From Elysia chlorotica (Eukaryota; Mollusca; Gastropoda; Plakobranchidae): 64,000 nt of DNA. Of this stretch, positions 1 to 12,543 are shown in pieces. The translations under genes were made by a program, and so were the position numbers. The notes below the pieces were generated by a model. The model was not told the origin of the DNA. It was given only the letters and a program-made list of their open reading frames with translations, and did not search any database. Numbering within the stretch: position 1 is the stretch's first letter; every line of letters begins with the position of its first letter. The DNA lies in assembly GCA_003991915.1 (NCBI GenBank), contig RQTK01000165.1:296931-360930 (forward strand), in the 5' to 3' direction.

Positions 1-83
<83 letters not shown>
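1..83. repeat. (AGT)n microsatellite
   Basis: Pure AGT trinucleotide run from the window edge, ending in AGAAGAAG. The same trinucleotide recurs at 54632 and, on the other strand, at 60646. Confidence 0.97.
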
Positions 84-2212
84 AAGAAGATCTGTTTTAC
101 ATACATACAAATAGATAAAAAATTAGTTATATTTCAATATCTAGTTTTCCACAATGACCACAAAACCACAAGAAACAAAATTTACATTTAAAAAAAAACA
201 ACCGCAACAAAGGAACAAAAAAATACATACATAAATATAGAAAGGGGAATTAAAAACATAAATTATCCCTACTAATCCTGGTTTTGCACATGAACATAAA
301 ACTTCAAATAAACTCTATTTACCGAATTATAAATGCAAATTTTAATTTAAACACATGTAAAATTAACTGAATCTTGCAGGTGGTATTAAGAAAAGTTTTC
401 CCCATACTAACTACGATTAGACAGAGCGCTGCAGGTAAAGATTGGAAGAAGAAAAAGGGGAAAACCTTTATTGTTAATCCTGATTACAGAATATACTTAT
501 GACCAAATCATGGGCTGAGGAAATGTCAGTACATGTATCAAAACCAAAACCAAAACCCAAAAAACTTTTAAGGAAAATAGCCAAAGCCTGTTTAATTTTT
601 TGTTTCTTTATTCGTTTATTTCAATCATAATTCTCATAATCATAATTGTAAGTTACAAGGGTTACAATACGGCCAAAATTACTAGCCATTACACGCATGA
701 AAGAGTTGTGAGATTTATTCTCTTATTTACATGATAAAACAACCTGGCTCCATATAATTATTTGATGCAACAATTAAATAGTAAAAATAAAGCAAAACCA
801 TACAAAACCTATACACACATAAACTCTAAGCAATCAACAACATGTATAATTATACATAGCAGAGCAAGATATCTGTAAATTTTACCAGCTTGGTGAAGTG
901 GAATTGTTTGCAACTCAAAGGTCAAGAGTTGCAAATAAAATGAATACCAACAATGATTCCTGGATGAGGGGCAAAAAAGCTATTAAAATCTGACATGTTC
1001 TGACCTCTTTATCATGTCTAACCTTTTCCCCTTACAATACAATCTTTTCTTTTCTTAAAAAAAAAATGGAATTTGATACTTGTTTCAAAAAAGTACATTC
1101 ATGTTAAACTTATTTCACCATTTTTTTAAATATCATACCGCGTGAAGAATCAATGTAAACAGATTAAAAGCTGCACAAGTAAAAAACAAAAGTTATTTGC
1201 TTTTATATTCTACATTACACTTCTACGTTTTTGTAATTTCATTAAAAGGGAAAATTTCATATAAATTGTAAGGTCTGATAACTGCAAAAGCTTATTCCCA
1301 ATTACACGTTTAAACTACAATTTAAAAAATAGAATGAGATTTGTACTGCGTTAAAATATTATGTGCAATGAAAAATGTGACACAGTTTTTAAAATAGAAA
1401 GACTGGAGATGATATAACTAAAAAAGAGATGAGAGAAACAAAAAGAGAATTGATAGTTAACAAAATAGTAAATTTTGTTGAAACAGCCAATACAACAAAA
1501 ATTAGGCACAATGGTCAAGAAAAAAGGTCTTCTGTTAGTTTTGTATCATTAAATATTTATGTCTTTCTCAGTTTTATACAGGGACCATAAAATCAAATGT
1601 AAGATCTCAACATAATTGCCGTGTAAAGGTAGAATCAAAAGTAAGGATTAACTTACAAGATTCAACACCATATTCTTCAATTCCATTGTCACATTTCACT
1701 TCACTTTATTACTATTACTCAAAATGATTTTCTCACTACCGCCATGCCAGAGCGAGAAATAACAAGTGAAAGACATAATACATCCCAATAAAGTTCACAT
1801 AATTTCAGAGACTATGAAGTATAACATAAATTAATTTTGAAACAAGTAATTATAACAGTCATGGTCATTATCTTATTTATGTGTGGATGTATTTTTTGCC
1901 TTCCTAAGACCCTTACTCTAAGAAACATGGCATATAATTATAGGCACGTGTCACTACTGTGAAGTGAGCTGTGAAAATAAATGAAACAATACCGCTGTGC
2001 ACTAGTCTGAAATGAATCGTGGTGCTGCTCTGACAAGGCTAAACTGATGACGTTTTCTGACAAACATAATTCATTTAAGCAATAGTACAAAAAACATCTC
2101 ATAGTGTTGAAATAGTAGTAAGTAAGTCTACTTCACATATTTATTCTTATCTAATGTAAATCATAATTTTTTTTAATTGCTTACAATATGTCTGCTGATT
2201 TATATTACAAAA
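84..2212. other. Non-coding stretch, probable NF-kB 3' UTR and downstream
   Basis: AT-rich with no credible coding frame. Minus-strand AATAAA signals occur near 606-620, so the NF-kB transcript may run to about 600, but nothing fixes its end. No repeat family was recognised here. Confidence 0.4.
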
Positions 2213-2338
2213 CTAGTTATAGTGCCAGATAACAAAAACATAGGGATGGAGCTGACCTCCCCAGGCCATCATTGATGTTTCCATTTGATAACTCACAGAC
2301 TTGCTGCCAATATCCAATGTTTCCATAGGCTTATCAAT
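2213..2338 (-). CDS. Possible alternative 3'-terminal NF-kB exon
   Basis: On the minus strand a splice acceptor (TGCTATAG) is followed by 41 open codons and TAG, beginning IDKPMETLDIGSKS. It is open in phase 0. The preceding exon has a usable phase-0 donor, ACT followed by GTGAGA, at 2867. Splicing there would replace the last 25 residues with these 41 and give about 1061 aa. Reading through instead ends the protein at the TAG at 2792-2794. Both options fit the sequence. This one is inferred only from frame and splice signals. Confidence 0.4.
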   Translation of the reverse strand: MDKPMETLDIGSKSVSYQMETSMMAWGGQLHPYVFVIWHYN

Positions 2339-2791
2339 CTATAGCAATGTGGAGAAATAAAACATCAGATAAATAAAACAAAAGCAATGACATGATAGCC
2401 TAGTCTACTGAATAACAGTAACAGACAAAAAATGAGAAAGTGCAATTAACCATAATTATCTATGATGACTCTCTATGTCTCTGTCTGTCAGTCGTCTGTC
2501 TGTCTTCCTGTCTGTCTGTTTGTCTGCCTGTCTCTCTATCTGTCTATCTATCTCGCTATCTATGACATTGACACAATAGGATATATTGTTTGTGTGCGTG
2601 ACTCATACTGTGATTCCTTTTCGTCTTTCCTGTTTCTGTTAGGCTAGGCCTGCTTGTTCTTAAATTCTATGATTCCAAATAAATGAATTCACTTATCTAA
2701 TCTATAACTAAATGTTTAAAATTAAAAACTTTTCAAAAAGAAATATACATGGTGTTAATTTTTTAAAAACATGAAAAGCATTATCCTTCAA

Positions 2792-5700
2792 CTAGATGAA
2801 AAACGTACACTTTGTGAAGGGCAGCTCAGTGTCTGGTGCTGAGACCGGCACTGGTTTATCTCTCACAGTCATGCTTGATAGCCTTGCCAGCAGCCTCGCC
2901 TCCTCACTGCCCTCCTTCGGGGAAGTCTCAAGCAGGAAACAGTCAGGCTCACTCTCCCCACGCAAAATTTTCAGGATCTGTCAAACAGTTATTAGAAGAT
3001 TGAAAAGGATTGGTTTTGCATTGTGACTAGTCTTAAAAATTCAACAGCAAAAAAAAATTATTTTTGAAAATATATAGTTTGATTGAGAACAAGAAATTTG
3101 CAAACCATTGATAATAAACTTTAATCTTGTTTAGGATCAACTACAACAGCTGACATTGTCTTGTAGCACAACATTATACCCTTGCAATTTTTGCCTTGTC
3201 TAAAATTCCTCTCTTCTGAACCAGAGTAACTTAAATCTATTAAAATTTTCAAAGCCACTACCTTCTCATTATCATTGTGTAGTCCACGGACCATATATAA
3301 TAACCCTTCATCTTAAGACGAATAACAAGAGGAACACAAAATTTCTACCTTCTCATTATCATTGGCGTAGTCCACAGGCCGTAGCCCCAGCTTGTCCAGA
3401 GCCCTTGTTTCTGCCACAACTTGGACTTCACCCTCAGCCTCAGCCTCCTCCTCTCCTGTGTCCGGAATCTCTTCGTTCTCACAGTCCTGGTCCGCTCCGG
3501 CCGTCACTAGCAGTGCAACCATGGCAACCAGCTGTCTGGCGCACGCTATGTGCAGGGCGGTATTGCCATCAAAGCAGCGTGCGTTCACATCAGTATGAGC
3601 CTATTTCGATGAAATGAGATACGGAAATGAATTTAACAAGGTAACTATGTGACTAGCAGTGCAACCATGGCAACCAGCTGCCTGTCACAGGCTATGGGCA
3701 AGGTGGTGTTTTATCAAAACAATGTCCATTCACATCAGTATGAGACTAATCGGTGAATAAAGTAGACTTTAAAAGTAGACACACAGTAAAATTTTAAGTA
3801 CAGCTTTGAAAATGCTGGTTTGCTTAACATGAAGGCTATTAGCTAAATTTGACTTCTTATTATATAAAACAATTATATGTTTTTTAAAACTTTGGTAAAA
3901 TGCCATTTAGTGAATTAAGTTTAAGATTTTTACCTGAACTACCATTCTTTCTCTCACCATCCTCACGAAGACTTACCTCAGTCAGAAGGAACCCGGCAAC
4001 TGGCAGGTCATTACTATCCACTGCATGGTGGAGAGCCGTTTTCCCACTCTTGCCGTCCGGTAAGTTGACGTCTGCCTGGGCGTAGATGAGTGTGCGCAGC
4101 ATGTTGACATTCCCGCTCTGAGCAGCCAGGTGGACAGGGGAGTAGCCTGAGCAAATGTTTGAAACATGGTGAGCTTTGATACACATGACCTTGTTTCTTT
4201 GTTCTCATCTGTTTTTTCTTTGTTTTTTGTTTTGTTTTTTAATACAATATTTTTTTACACTGGCTAAAAGTGCATTAAAATTTTGTTGCTGTTGTTAGGG
4301 TCGAGTCATAACATTTTGTTGCGACAGCGTTTAGAAAGAAAAGAAAAAAAGCTTAAACAAATTTACTCAATTTTCTAAAAATTTTCTTAAGCTCCAATGA
4401 GAAATATCTGTGAAGATTTCAATGAGGAGGGAGATTTTCATTTGAAACAATAATTGTAAACCCACACACACACAAAATAAAGAAAAGATCTGGCAGAGTA
4501 AAGGGGAACAAGAATAAAAAGAAGAAACAGGCAATTCAGGAGAGATATATGCAAAAAAAACAAAAAAGGGAAAGAATGCCAGACTCAGTCCTTGATAAAG
4601 CCCAGAATTTGAGGTCTTAACCTTTTCCCATCACTCTGCACACATGTAGAGTGCATTGGTATGCCCTTGTGCTAGAACATCTAGATATCTATCTGCACAC
4701 TTTCCACTTAAAAAGGGTGAATTTCAAAGCTACGAGTATTTTACAAATTTTCAAAATACCCCACACTCATGGAAAAGGCGCAGAATCATGCAATGTAAAA
4801 AGGCTAAAACTTTCCAAAGTTATTACCGTCAAAATTCAGATAGTTTAGTTCAGGAAACGGATCTGATTTGCTCATGCCAGGTCGCAGATATTTGACAAGA
4901 GATGCGAGACACTGGTGGGCACAGTTTGCCACAGCCAGGTGGGCGGCTGTGTTGCCATGGCGATCAGCAATGCTGGGATCAGCACCTGCATGCAGAAGTG
5001 ACTCCACAACCTTTGGCTGATCCATGATGGCCGCTAGATGCAGGGCGGACTAAAAATGTTGGAGCACAGGCAACAACAAAAAAATCTGATTAGTTTGTGA
5101 ACCATATAAAAAATAATGAAAACAGTAACAATATAAAAAGTAATCGTCACATCAAGTTTTTTAATGCCCTATGTCATTTATAAAATTCTGCAGAGTTATA
5201 GTTTCAATACGATGGGACATTATACAAATGATATGATGAAATGTTTAGAAGCATTTAAATAGAATTTTCTGAAAATGTAACATAAAGAATCAATTCCAGG
5301 TAATCCTTGAGGTAAAAATTAATTAGAATTAGGAGTATATAATAAAAAAACAACAACTAATTGACCAATGGAGCACCTGTCTCATATGATTAAGTGCATT
5401 GATGTGGAGCTTGGAGTCCTGCAGAGTGCACATAACATCCACCAATGACTTGAGAGCCTCTGGCTGCAAATTTATTACTGAGAGGTGCAAGGGGCTGGAG
5501 GGAAAAACATTGAAAGGAGGAAAGAGAAATATTCATCAAATGGTATTGGTAACGAGCATTTATGAAATTTCAACGAAATTGAGATGCTGTAGTTGATTAT
5601 ATGATAAGAAAAAATGAAAATGGGAGATGGCAAAAATAGAATGTGTCAATATCTTGAGGATGAAGACTTAAAACAAATGTCTTTCTTTACAAATACATAA

Positions 5701-8700
5701 GAGTAAAAGGGCACATATTGATGTTAATTGCTACATGATAAAAAAAAGATCAACTTAAGGATATTCTGAAAATGAAGCGTTAATCAATTCATGCAAATTA
5801 ATCGTGCAAACAAGTAAATTACTTGTGAATGGAGAATTGAAATTGATGCCTTTCTTTTTTTGATTTGGTGTTCGTATAATGTGATCGGCTGAGGCATGAG
5901 TCTACAACTCCCCCTGTATGGTAGCACACAAAATTGTCAGATGTTAGCCTTGAGGCCCATCTGCAATATAGCCTATATTGTGCTGACGTTGAATGTTAAG
6001 CAGCAGAAAAAGAAACAATGCATGGACGAGGCTGCCACTCACAGATCTCCGTTCTTGTTGCTGATGGTCATAAGCTGACGCTGCACCAGTAGCAGGTGCC
6101 TAATGTCACCCGTCTCTGCATAATCTACCAGTGCTGCAATTGTCCTCTCCGCGACTCGCCCTGTGACTTTTCGCATGATTTCCGTCAACTGGGATGGCTG
6201 AGCCGCTGTGATGCCTGTCATTGCTGATAACAAAGGAAAACTCAGTCAGTCATTGCCCTCGACCTTTGGTAGGATTTTGGACACAAAAAAGAAAGGCTTC
6301 AGCACATCTCTTCCAAGTCTCATATGTGTGCCCAATTCATTTGAACTAGCATGTATGTGATTATTCGGAATAGTATTCCGGATAACAGCTCCGCCGTGGA
6401 AACGGTATTTGGAATAGTGGCGGGCAAAAGCAAAAATTAAATCTATCAGGAGAGATAGGTTGATTGATTTAAATATTGATGTTTCACCAATATTTCTATT
6501 GCTTAGTGTTGTTGTAAATTTATTGTTTGTACAATATTCATTGATTTCAAGTTGGCCTGATTTTCATTCATCAGGTATCGTTTTGTCAGTTTTTTTCTTC
6601 CGCAAAATAACTCATTGTTTGACTCATAATTTGTTTGATACAGACAATCCTTCCACCATTATGTTATCTCAACCATTTTCAGGCCCTGCTAGAGAGAAAG
6701 CTTAAAATATAAGCCTTACAACTCTTTATGAGCACAATCGAGAATAATGTTAAACAACTTAAGATTCTTTTTCTTTTTCTTTTCTATGCATTTTGTAATG
6801 ATGAGAGGGGAAAAAAACAATAAATCAAAAATAAATTGTAGGAGTCAGTTACATTTTTTAAATTAAAGAGCTAAAAGAAATTTTCTTTCATGGCTTTGGG
6901 TTCAGTAATTAACACTGAACCAGGAAGTAAATTGAACTGATATTAATCTTTAGCTCTAGATTGGTTTCTTAGAAAGACCAAATAAAAAAAAAACCCTCTC
7001 ATTTCTCTTCCTTATTCCTGAATATTATCAATCGATTGCTATCTATTTAATGATCTTCAGCAATTCGTCTCAAATGTTGGTTAACTATGAATTGATCTAG
7101 AGTGTCACCACTGGCTCAAAATTGCAGTCATGTTTTCCCTTCATCTTAGACTTCATAAAGGTGAATATCAATTCAAGATTAATGAGAACAATTATAGAAA
7201 AATAAATTTTAAAAACTTCAATGGTTCAGAAAGGGCTTTAAAACAATCTGCCATTATAGAACCATTAAATAACTTATTCCACTAAACTTGTTATGCGAGC
7301 CTCTCTATCTAAACCATGTCAGAAAAACACATCCCTACATTTTTTTACTATGAGGATTCTTTTTTATATTAAAAAAACCTGAAATATTTTGCAATTTAAA
7401 TGAAGTAAAATGAAACCAACTAAAAAGTACATAATATTGAGCTGATTATTATCCTAACATAAAATGTATTGGGCCCTTAGTGCTTATTTTAAATTGAAAT
7501 AACAGAAAATGTCAGTGCTTAGGTAAAATTTGTGCTGTATTTTAATTTAATGGTTAAATTAATATTTTGATGCAATATTTTGAAGTTTGTGAAGTTAGCA
7601 CAAAACTCAAGTTTGAGAATGTGTGACGTTTCATTTCAATTTACATAATTCATAGACGGAGTATGTCTGATTCCTCACTGATTTATCAAGGCTGCTAAAT
7701 CAATACCAATTTGCTGACATATCTTACATGAATAAGCAATTATTGAGTATAAAATTATGTATAAAAATATACTATCTTGCTTTCGAAAACAATATACTGA
7801 TACGGCTAAAGAAATTTGTGTCAATGCAACCAATAATTTTTCCATTGAATTTCATTAAAATTGTAATGACAAAACTGACCTTTCATAGTAGAGGCCTTGG
7901 ATGTAACTTCGCTAGTTTTAGATGAGGAGAGAATTTGCTCCTTGATTGCTGCCTCTTCTGACGCCTCTGAGAATCCCTCATCACTCTTGAAGCCTGTTGA
8001 AACTGAATACTCCTTTGTGTCTGGCTCAGAATGATAGTCTGATATGGAAGAAGACTTGGCTGTGTCTGTATCTTCCTTGTCATCATTAGAACCATGTTTC
8101 CTTTCGTTTTCTTTTGTGCTTTTTGGATCTAAGAACTGTATGGATTTTCCAATTGCAGAATCATGCCATGCCTCTGACACAAATTTGGAACTGTCTGGTG
8201 GTCTGCCATCTACAGAAATGTGGGAATCGTCTGTGGGGAACTTTGCTTTAGGTTTAGAGCCAGGGCTAAGATGCTTGCTGCTATCACTTACCGACACACC
8301 TGGGAACTTACGATGCTGTTTGAGGATAGGGGACGCAAACATAATTACTTGAAATCATGATTGTTTGAACACTAAAAGGGACTGATAAGATAGTCTCACA
8401 TGAAAAGAAGAAAGAAATCATTTTAAGAAAATTAAAAGAAATAAACATACTTTTTGTGGGAAAACTAATATCTTTCTACTTTTAGCAGAATATTAGAAAA
8501 AATATTGAAACAAAGATAAAAAAATGTTTTGCCTTTCTTTTGCTTAGGCAAAAAAATGTTAACACAGTAACTTATTTTGCGATTGCCATTCATTCAAATT
8601 GTTCTCTTTGAATATTTGTTGCTAGTCTTACATAAAAATCTTTCCTTTGGTGAAGAAAATAGAATTGACCATACCTGAGGGCATGCCTCTCCAATATGAC

Positions 8701-11359
8701 GTTTTAAAAAAAAATACAAACATTTAGTTTTCTTTCTTTTGCATTATTAAAGGTACATTAATACTTTTACTTATTTTGTTATTGCCATTCTTTCAAATTC
8801 TTCCTGTAGAATAATTATTTGTTGCTTGTCTTACATAAAATTATTTCTCCAGTGAAGAAAATAGATTGGCCATACCTGAGGGCATGCATCTCCAAGAAAT
8901 GTTGATGGTTAACAATTCTTTCTTTTGCTTTACTAAAATATATGTTAACACTGCTCCTAATTTTGCTATTGCCATTCAATCCAATTCTTCTTGAGGAATA
9001 GTTGTTACTAGTTTTTCAAAACAGTCTTTCTCCAATGAAGGAAATATAACATGCCATACCTGAGGGCATGTCTCTCCAATGTGATGGTTAAAACACAAGC
9101 ATTTTCTTTTCTTTCTTTTGAATAAGTAAAAGATATATTAACACTGCTACTTATTTCGTTCTTAATCAAGTCCTTCTTAGGAATATTAGTTGCTAGTCTC
9201 ACACAAAATCCTCTCTATGGTGAAGAAAATAGGATCGACCATACCTAACAAAAACACATAATTTTTATTTTGTTTTCTTTCTTTTGTTTTACTAATGATG
9301 TATTAACATCGTTGCTTATTTTGCTATTGCCATTCATTTAAATTCTTCTTGTGTAATATTTGTTTCTAGTCATTCAAAACAGTCTTTCTCCAGTGAAACA
9401 GAGTCTGCCATACCTGAGGGCAGGCATCTCCAACAGGATGGTGGATCCTTGGCGAAGGCGGAGCGCCATCCACCTCAATATCTGAAGTAATCCATGGATC
9501 GTTTTCCGTGGAGAAAATGCTGGGTGTCGACCGAGCTGAGTTGATGTCTGCTCGAAGTCGGTCACTCTCTAGCTGGCTGACTATTCCTTGGTTCCCCATA
9601 ACTAGCAAAAAAGAACACAATTTAAAATCAGTGTTGGTTGAGTTGAGTTGGCTGCTTCACGTCCAACGTCAGCACTGTATACGCTATATTGTAGATGTGC
9701 CCCACAACTGACATCTGACAATTTTGTGGGTAATAGAGCGGGGACACTCGGACAGTCTTGGTAATCAAAGATGTTATACAAAAAGAGAGAGATCATGGGC
9801 AGGAGGAGTAGAAGACATCCTACAGTAGGATCCAAAGACAACAGCAAGGAATGGACCAGGAAAAGTAGCACAGAGATATACACCAACACACAGAAGACAA
9901 GAAGTATGCAGAGCCAGAAGGCTGTGCGGGCAGCAAACACTTCTGTAAACAAAGTATGGAGTGAGGGAGTTTTGGTAACAAAACAGATTTACTAAAAAAA
10001 AATGTTTAAATAGATATTGAACCAATACATTCATCACATATGTTTTAATATTAAAAAAAAAAAGAAATACAAGGATTTTTTTTAAATGTACAAAAATCAA
10101 TAGAAAACAAATTAAATTTCTCAGTTGTCTAACTACAAATATAAATTTTCAAAACATTTTTTTTTAATTTAAAGCAACAGAGACTTTTTATATAGCATAG
10201 AAAATTTTTTTAAAGTAATGGTTATGAGGAAAGAAAAAATAAAAAGCCTACCATCCTGAACAGGTGTTGGTATTACACCAGTGCCTCTATTATGAACTCC
10301 TGCATGGAATGAAAAAAAATAGGCTACTCTAAAGGGGAAGCTTAGTTACTATCTTCGTATCTAAACATTCATACTTCAACATTTTACTCTTTCAAGACTT
10401 CTCACTAGAAAAGAGTTTCTGTTAAGGTGAGTTATGTATACACTAAAAAATCTTAAGAAAATGTTGTTGTCATCGATGAACACCAGCTGTTTTATAAATT
10501 TAAAAAACGGTGGTTTTATTTTCTTTCAAGCTGAATATTTAGATTTAGATTTCTAAGATCAAAATCTATTTCATTTATTAAAAGTCCCACAAGTTATAGA
10601 GATAATGGTAATTTCAAGTAAATTAAGCTTTGACAAGATAGAAACTTAAGTAATATGATAGTTAAAAGCAATATATGTTATTAAAAGACATGTAAAACAT
10701 GTTAAATATGTACAATTTAAAAAAGTAAAATGGCTTGATAACTTACCATTGGCGTGCATTGCCAATAAGAAGTTGCTCATACCATTTCCACCAATTCCAC
10801 CACCTACTCCACCATCCATTCTACCTAGTCCTGATGGATCGAGGCCTCCGTCCCCAAGACCTCCAAAGCTACCATCTCCACCAAAGTTTCCTCCACCGAA
10901 TCCGCCACCACCACCATCACCTCCAAAGTCATATGCATCTAGTGGAATGCGCTTGCGTTTCTTGCTTGCTATGTTATCTTTATCTGAAAATTCCAAAGTT
11001 TGTGAAATCAAAAGATAAAATTACTTCATTGCCTTGCTAAACGTTACTATAAATGTCCTTAGAAAATTTTTTAATATTCACAAATCATACATAATTAAAA
11101 ATGCAAAACAGTGCAACAGATCTTTACATGTCATAATTCCCCACATTTCAAAACAATGCTATAAACAATAATAAGAAGAAAACCTATAAAGCATTACACA
11201 TTTTAACATTTTCAAATAAACTTAATCTTACTTTAACATATAAACTAAAGAAAGGGAAGGAGAAAGACAGAGCAGGAGAGAGAAATAAAGAGAGAAAGAC
11301 AGAAAAGCTGCATGAGATAAATCAACATATACAAAGATGCCAAAGAGGAACATTGATAC

Positions 11360-11428
<69 letters not shown>

Positions 11429-12494
11429 TACAAATTACTTCTAGTTTGAGACACATGCAATGTAAGAAGCATAATAATCTCACCTCTATTTTGTGGAAAA
11501 TATGTGAAGGCTTTCGGCTCGCTGACCTCCTTGTCTGACTTCCTTTGCAACATTATTAACACATTGACAGCCTTGTCAATATTTGTATTCCAGTAGGCTG
11601 GTGTCTTAAACACAATGGCATACTAGAAAAATAATTATAAAAAAAACAACAACAAAAAACATGAATTTGAATATTTAGAGGTAAAGATAGTAACTAAGGT
11701 TCTCTGTTAGAGAGGTATGTATATTTTTTAATGATCTCATGCAGGAATTCATAAAGCACTGACAAAATACCATAGAGTTTGTGAGATAAATTTTAAAGAT
11801 TAGATCATCAAATTGGAATTTAACAAAGTATAAAAAGTATAGTCCAAAAAAGTAGTCATGAAATCTAGTCTTCTTTGTACAGCTAACAATTCCCTTGGAA
11901 ATTGAACCTTTAAATAATGAATAGTCTTAAAAAGATAACCCTACAGAGAAATTTCTTTTTTCATTTTAATCATCTCCTGATTTGAGTTTAATATCCGGAT
12001 CTACTTGAAACCTTTGACAGGACATGTTACCCACATCAAAGATTGTTTTTGTCTAGAAATGAACCAAGTAGAATTCTGTATATTATTGAGCGTTTAAATT
12101 GTGCTGTGGAACTAACCTGTCTATGAACATCCAAAGGACCAAAATTACCGTAGGCTTCCCATTCCACACCGCCATCTTCATTCTGTTCTACAAACCGTAC
12201 TTGAATGTCATCTGACAGTAACCAAAAGATTTTTTTTTTCACATTTTCACATAAACATGGAGATGAATTTGCATATAGTTATATTTTATTCAAATATTTG
12301 CAGATGGTTGTATACAAATATTGGTTTAAAGACTGCTTTTACTTATTACCTTATGTGACAAAATTGTTTTTGCTTTTGTTTAATTAGAAAAAAAAGATAA
12401 CAGTTTGACAATTATTATTTTGATTCTAGGAAAGAGGAGGGAGATGGAGAAGGGTGGTAGGGAGAGATAGATAGATAGATAGATAGATAGATAT

Positions 12495-12543
<49 letters not shown>

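Noticed and set aside
10735..11040. Proline/histidine-rich plus-strand frames
   Set aside because: Antisense shadow of the glycine-rich NF-kB exon.
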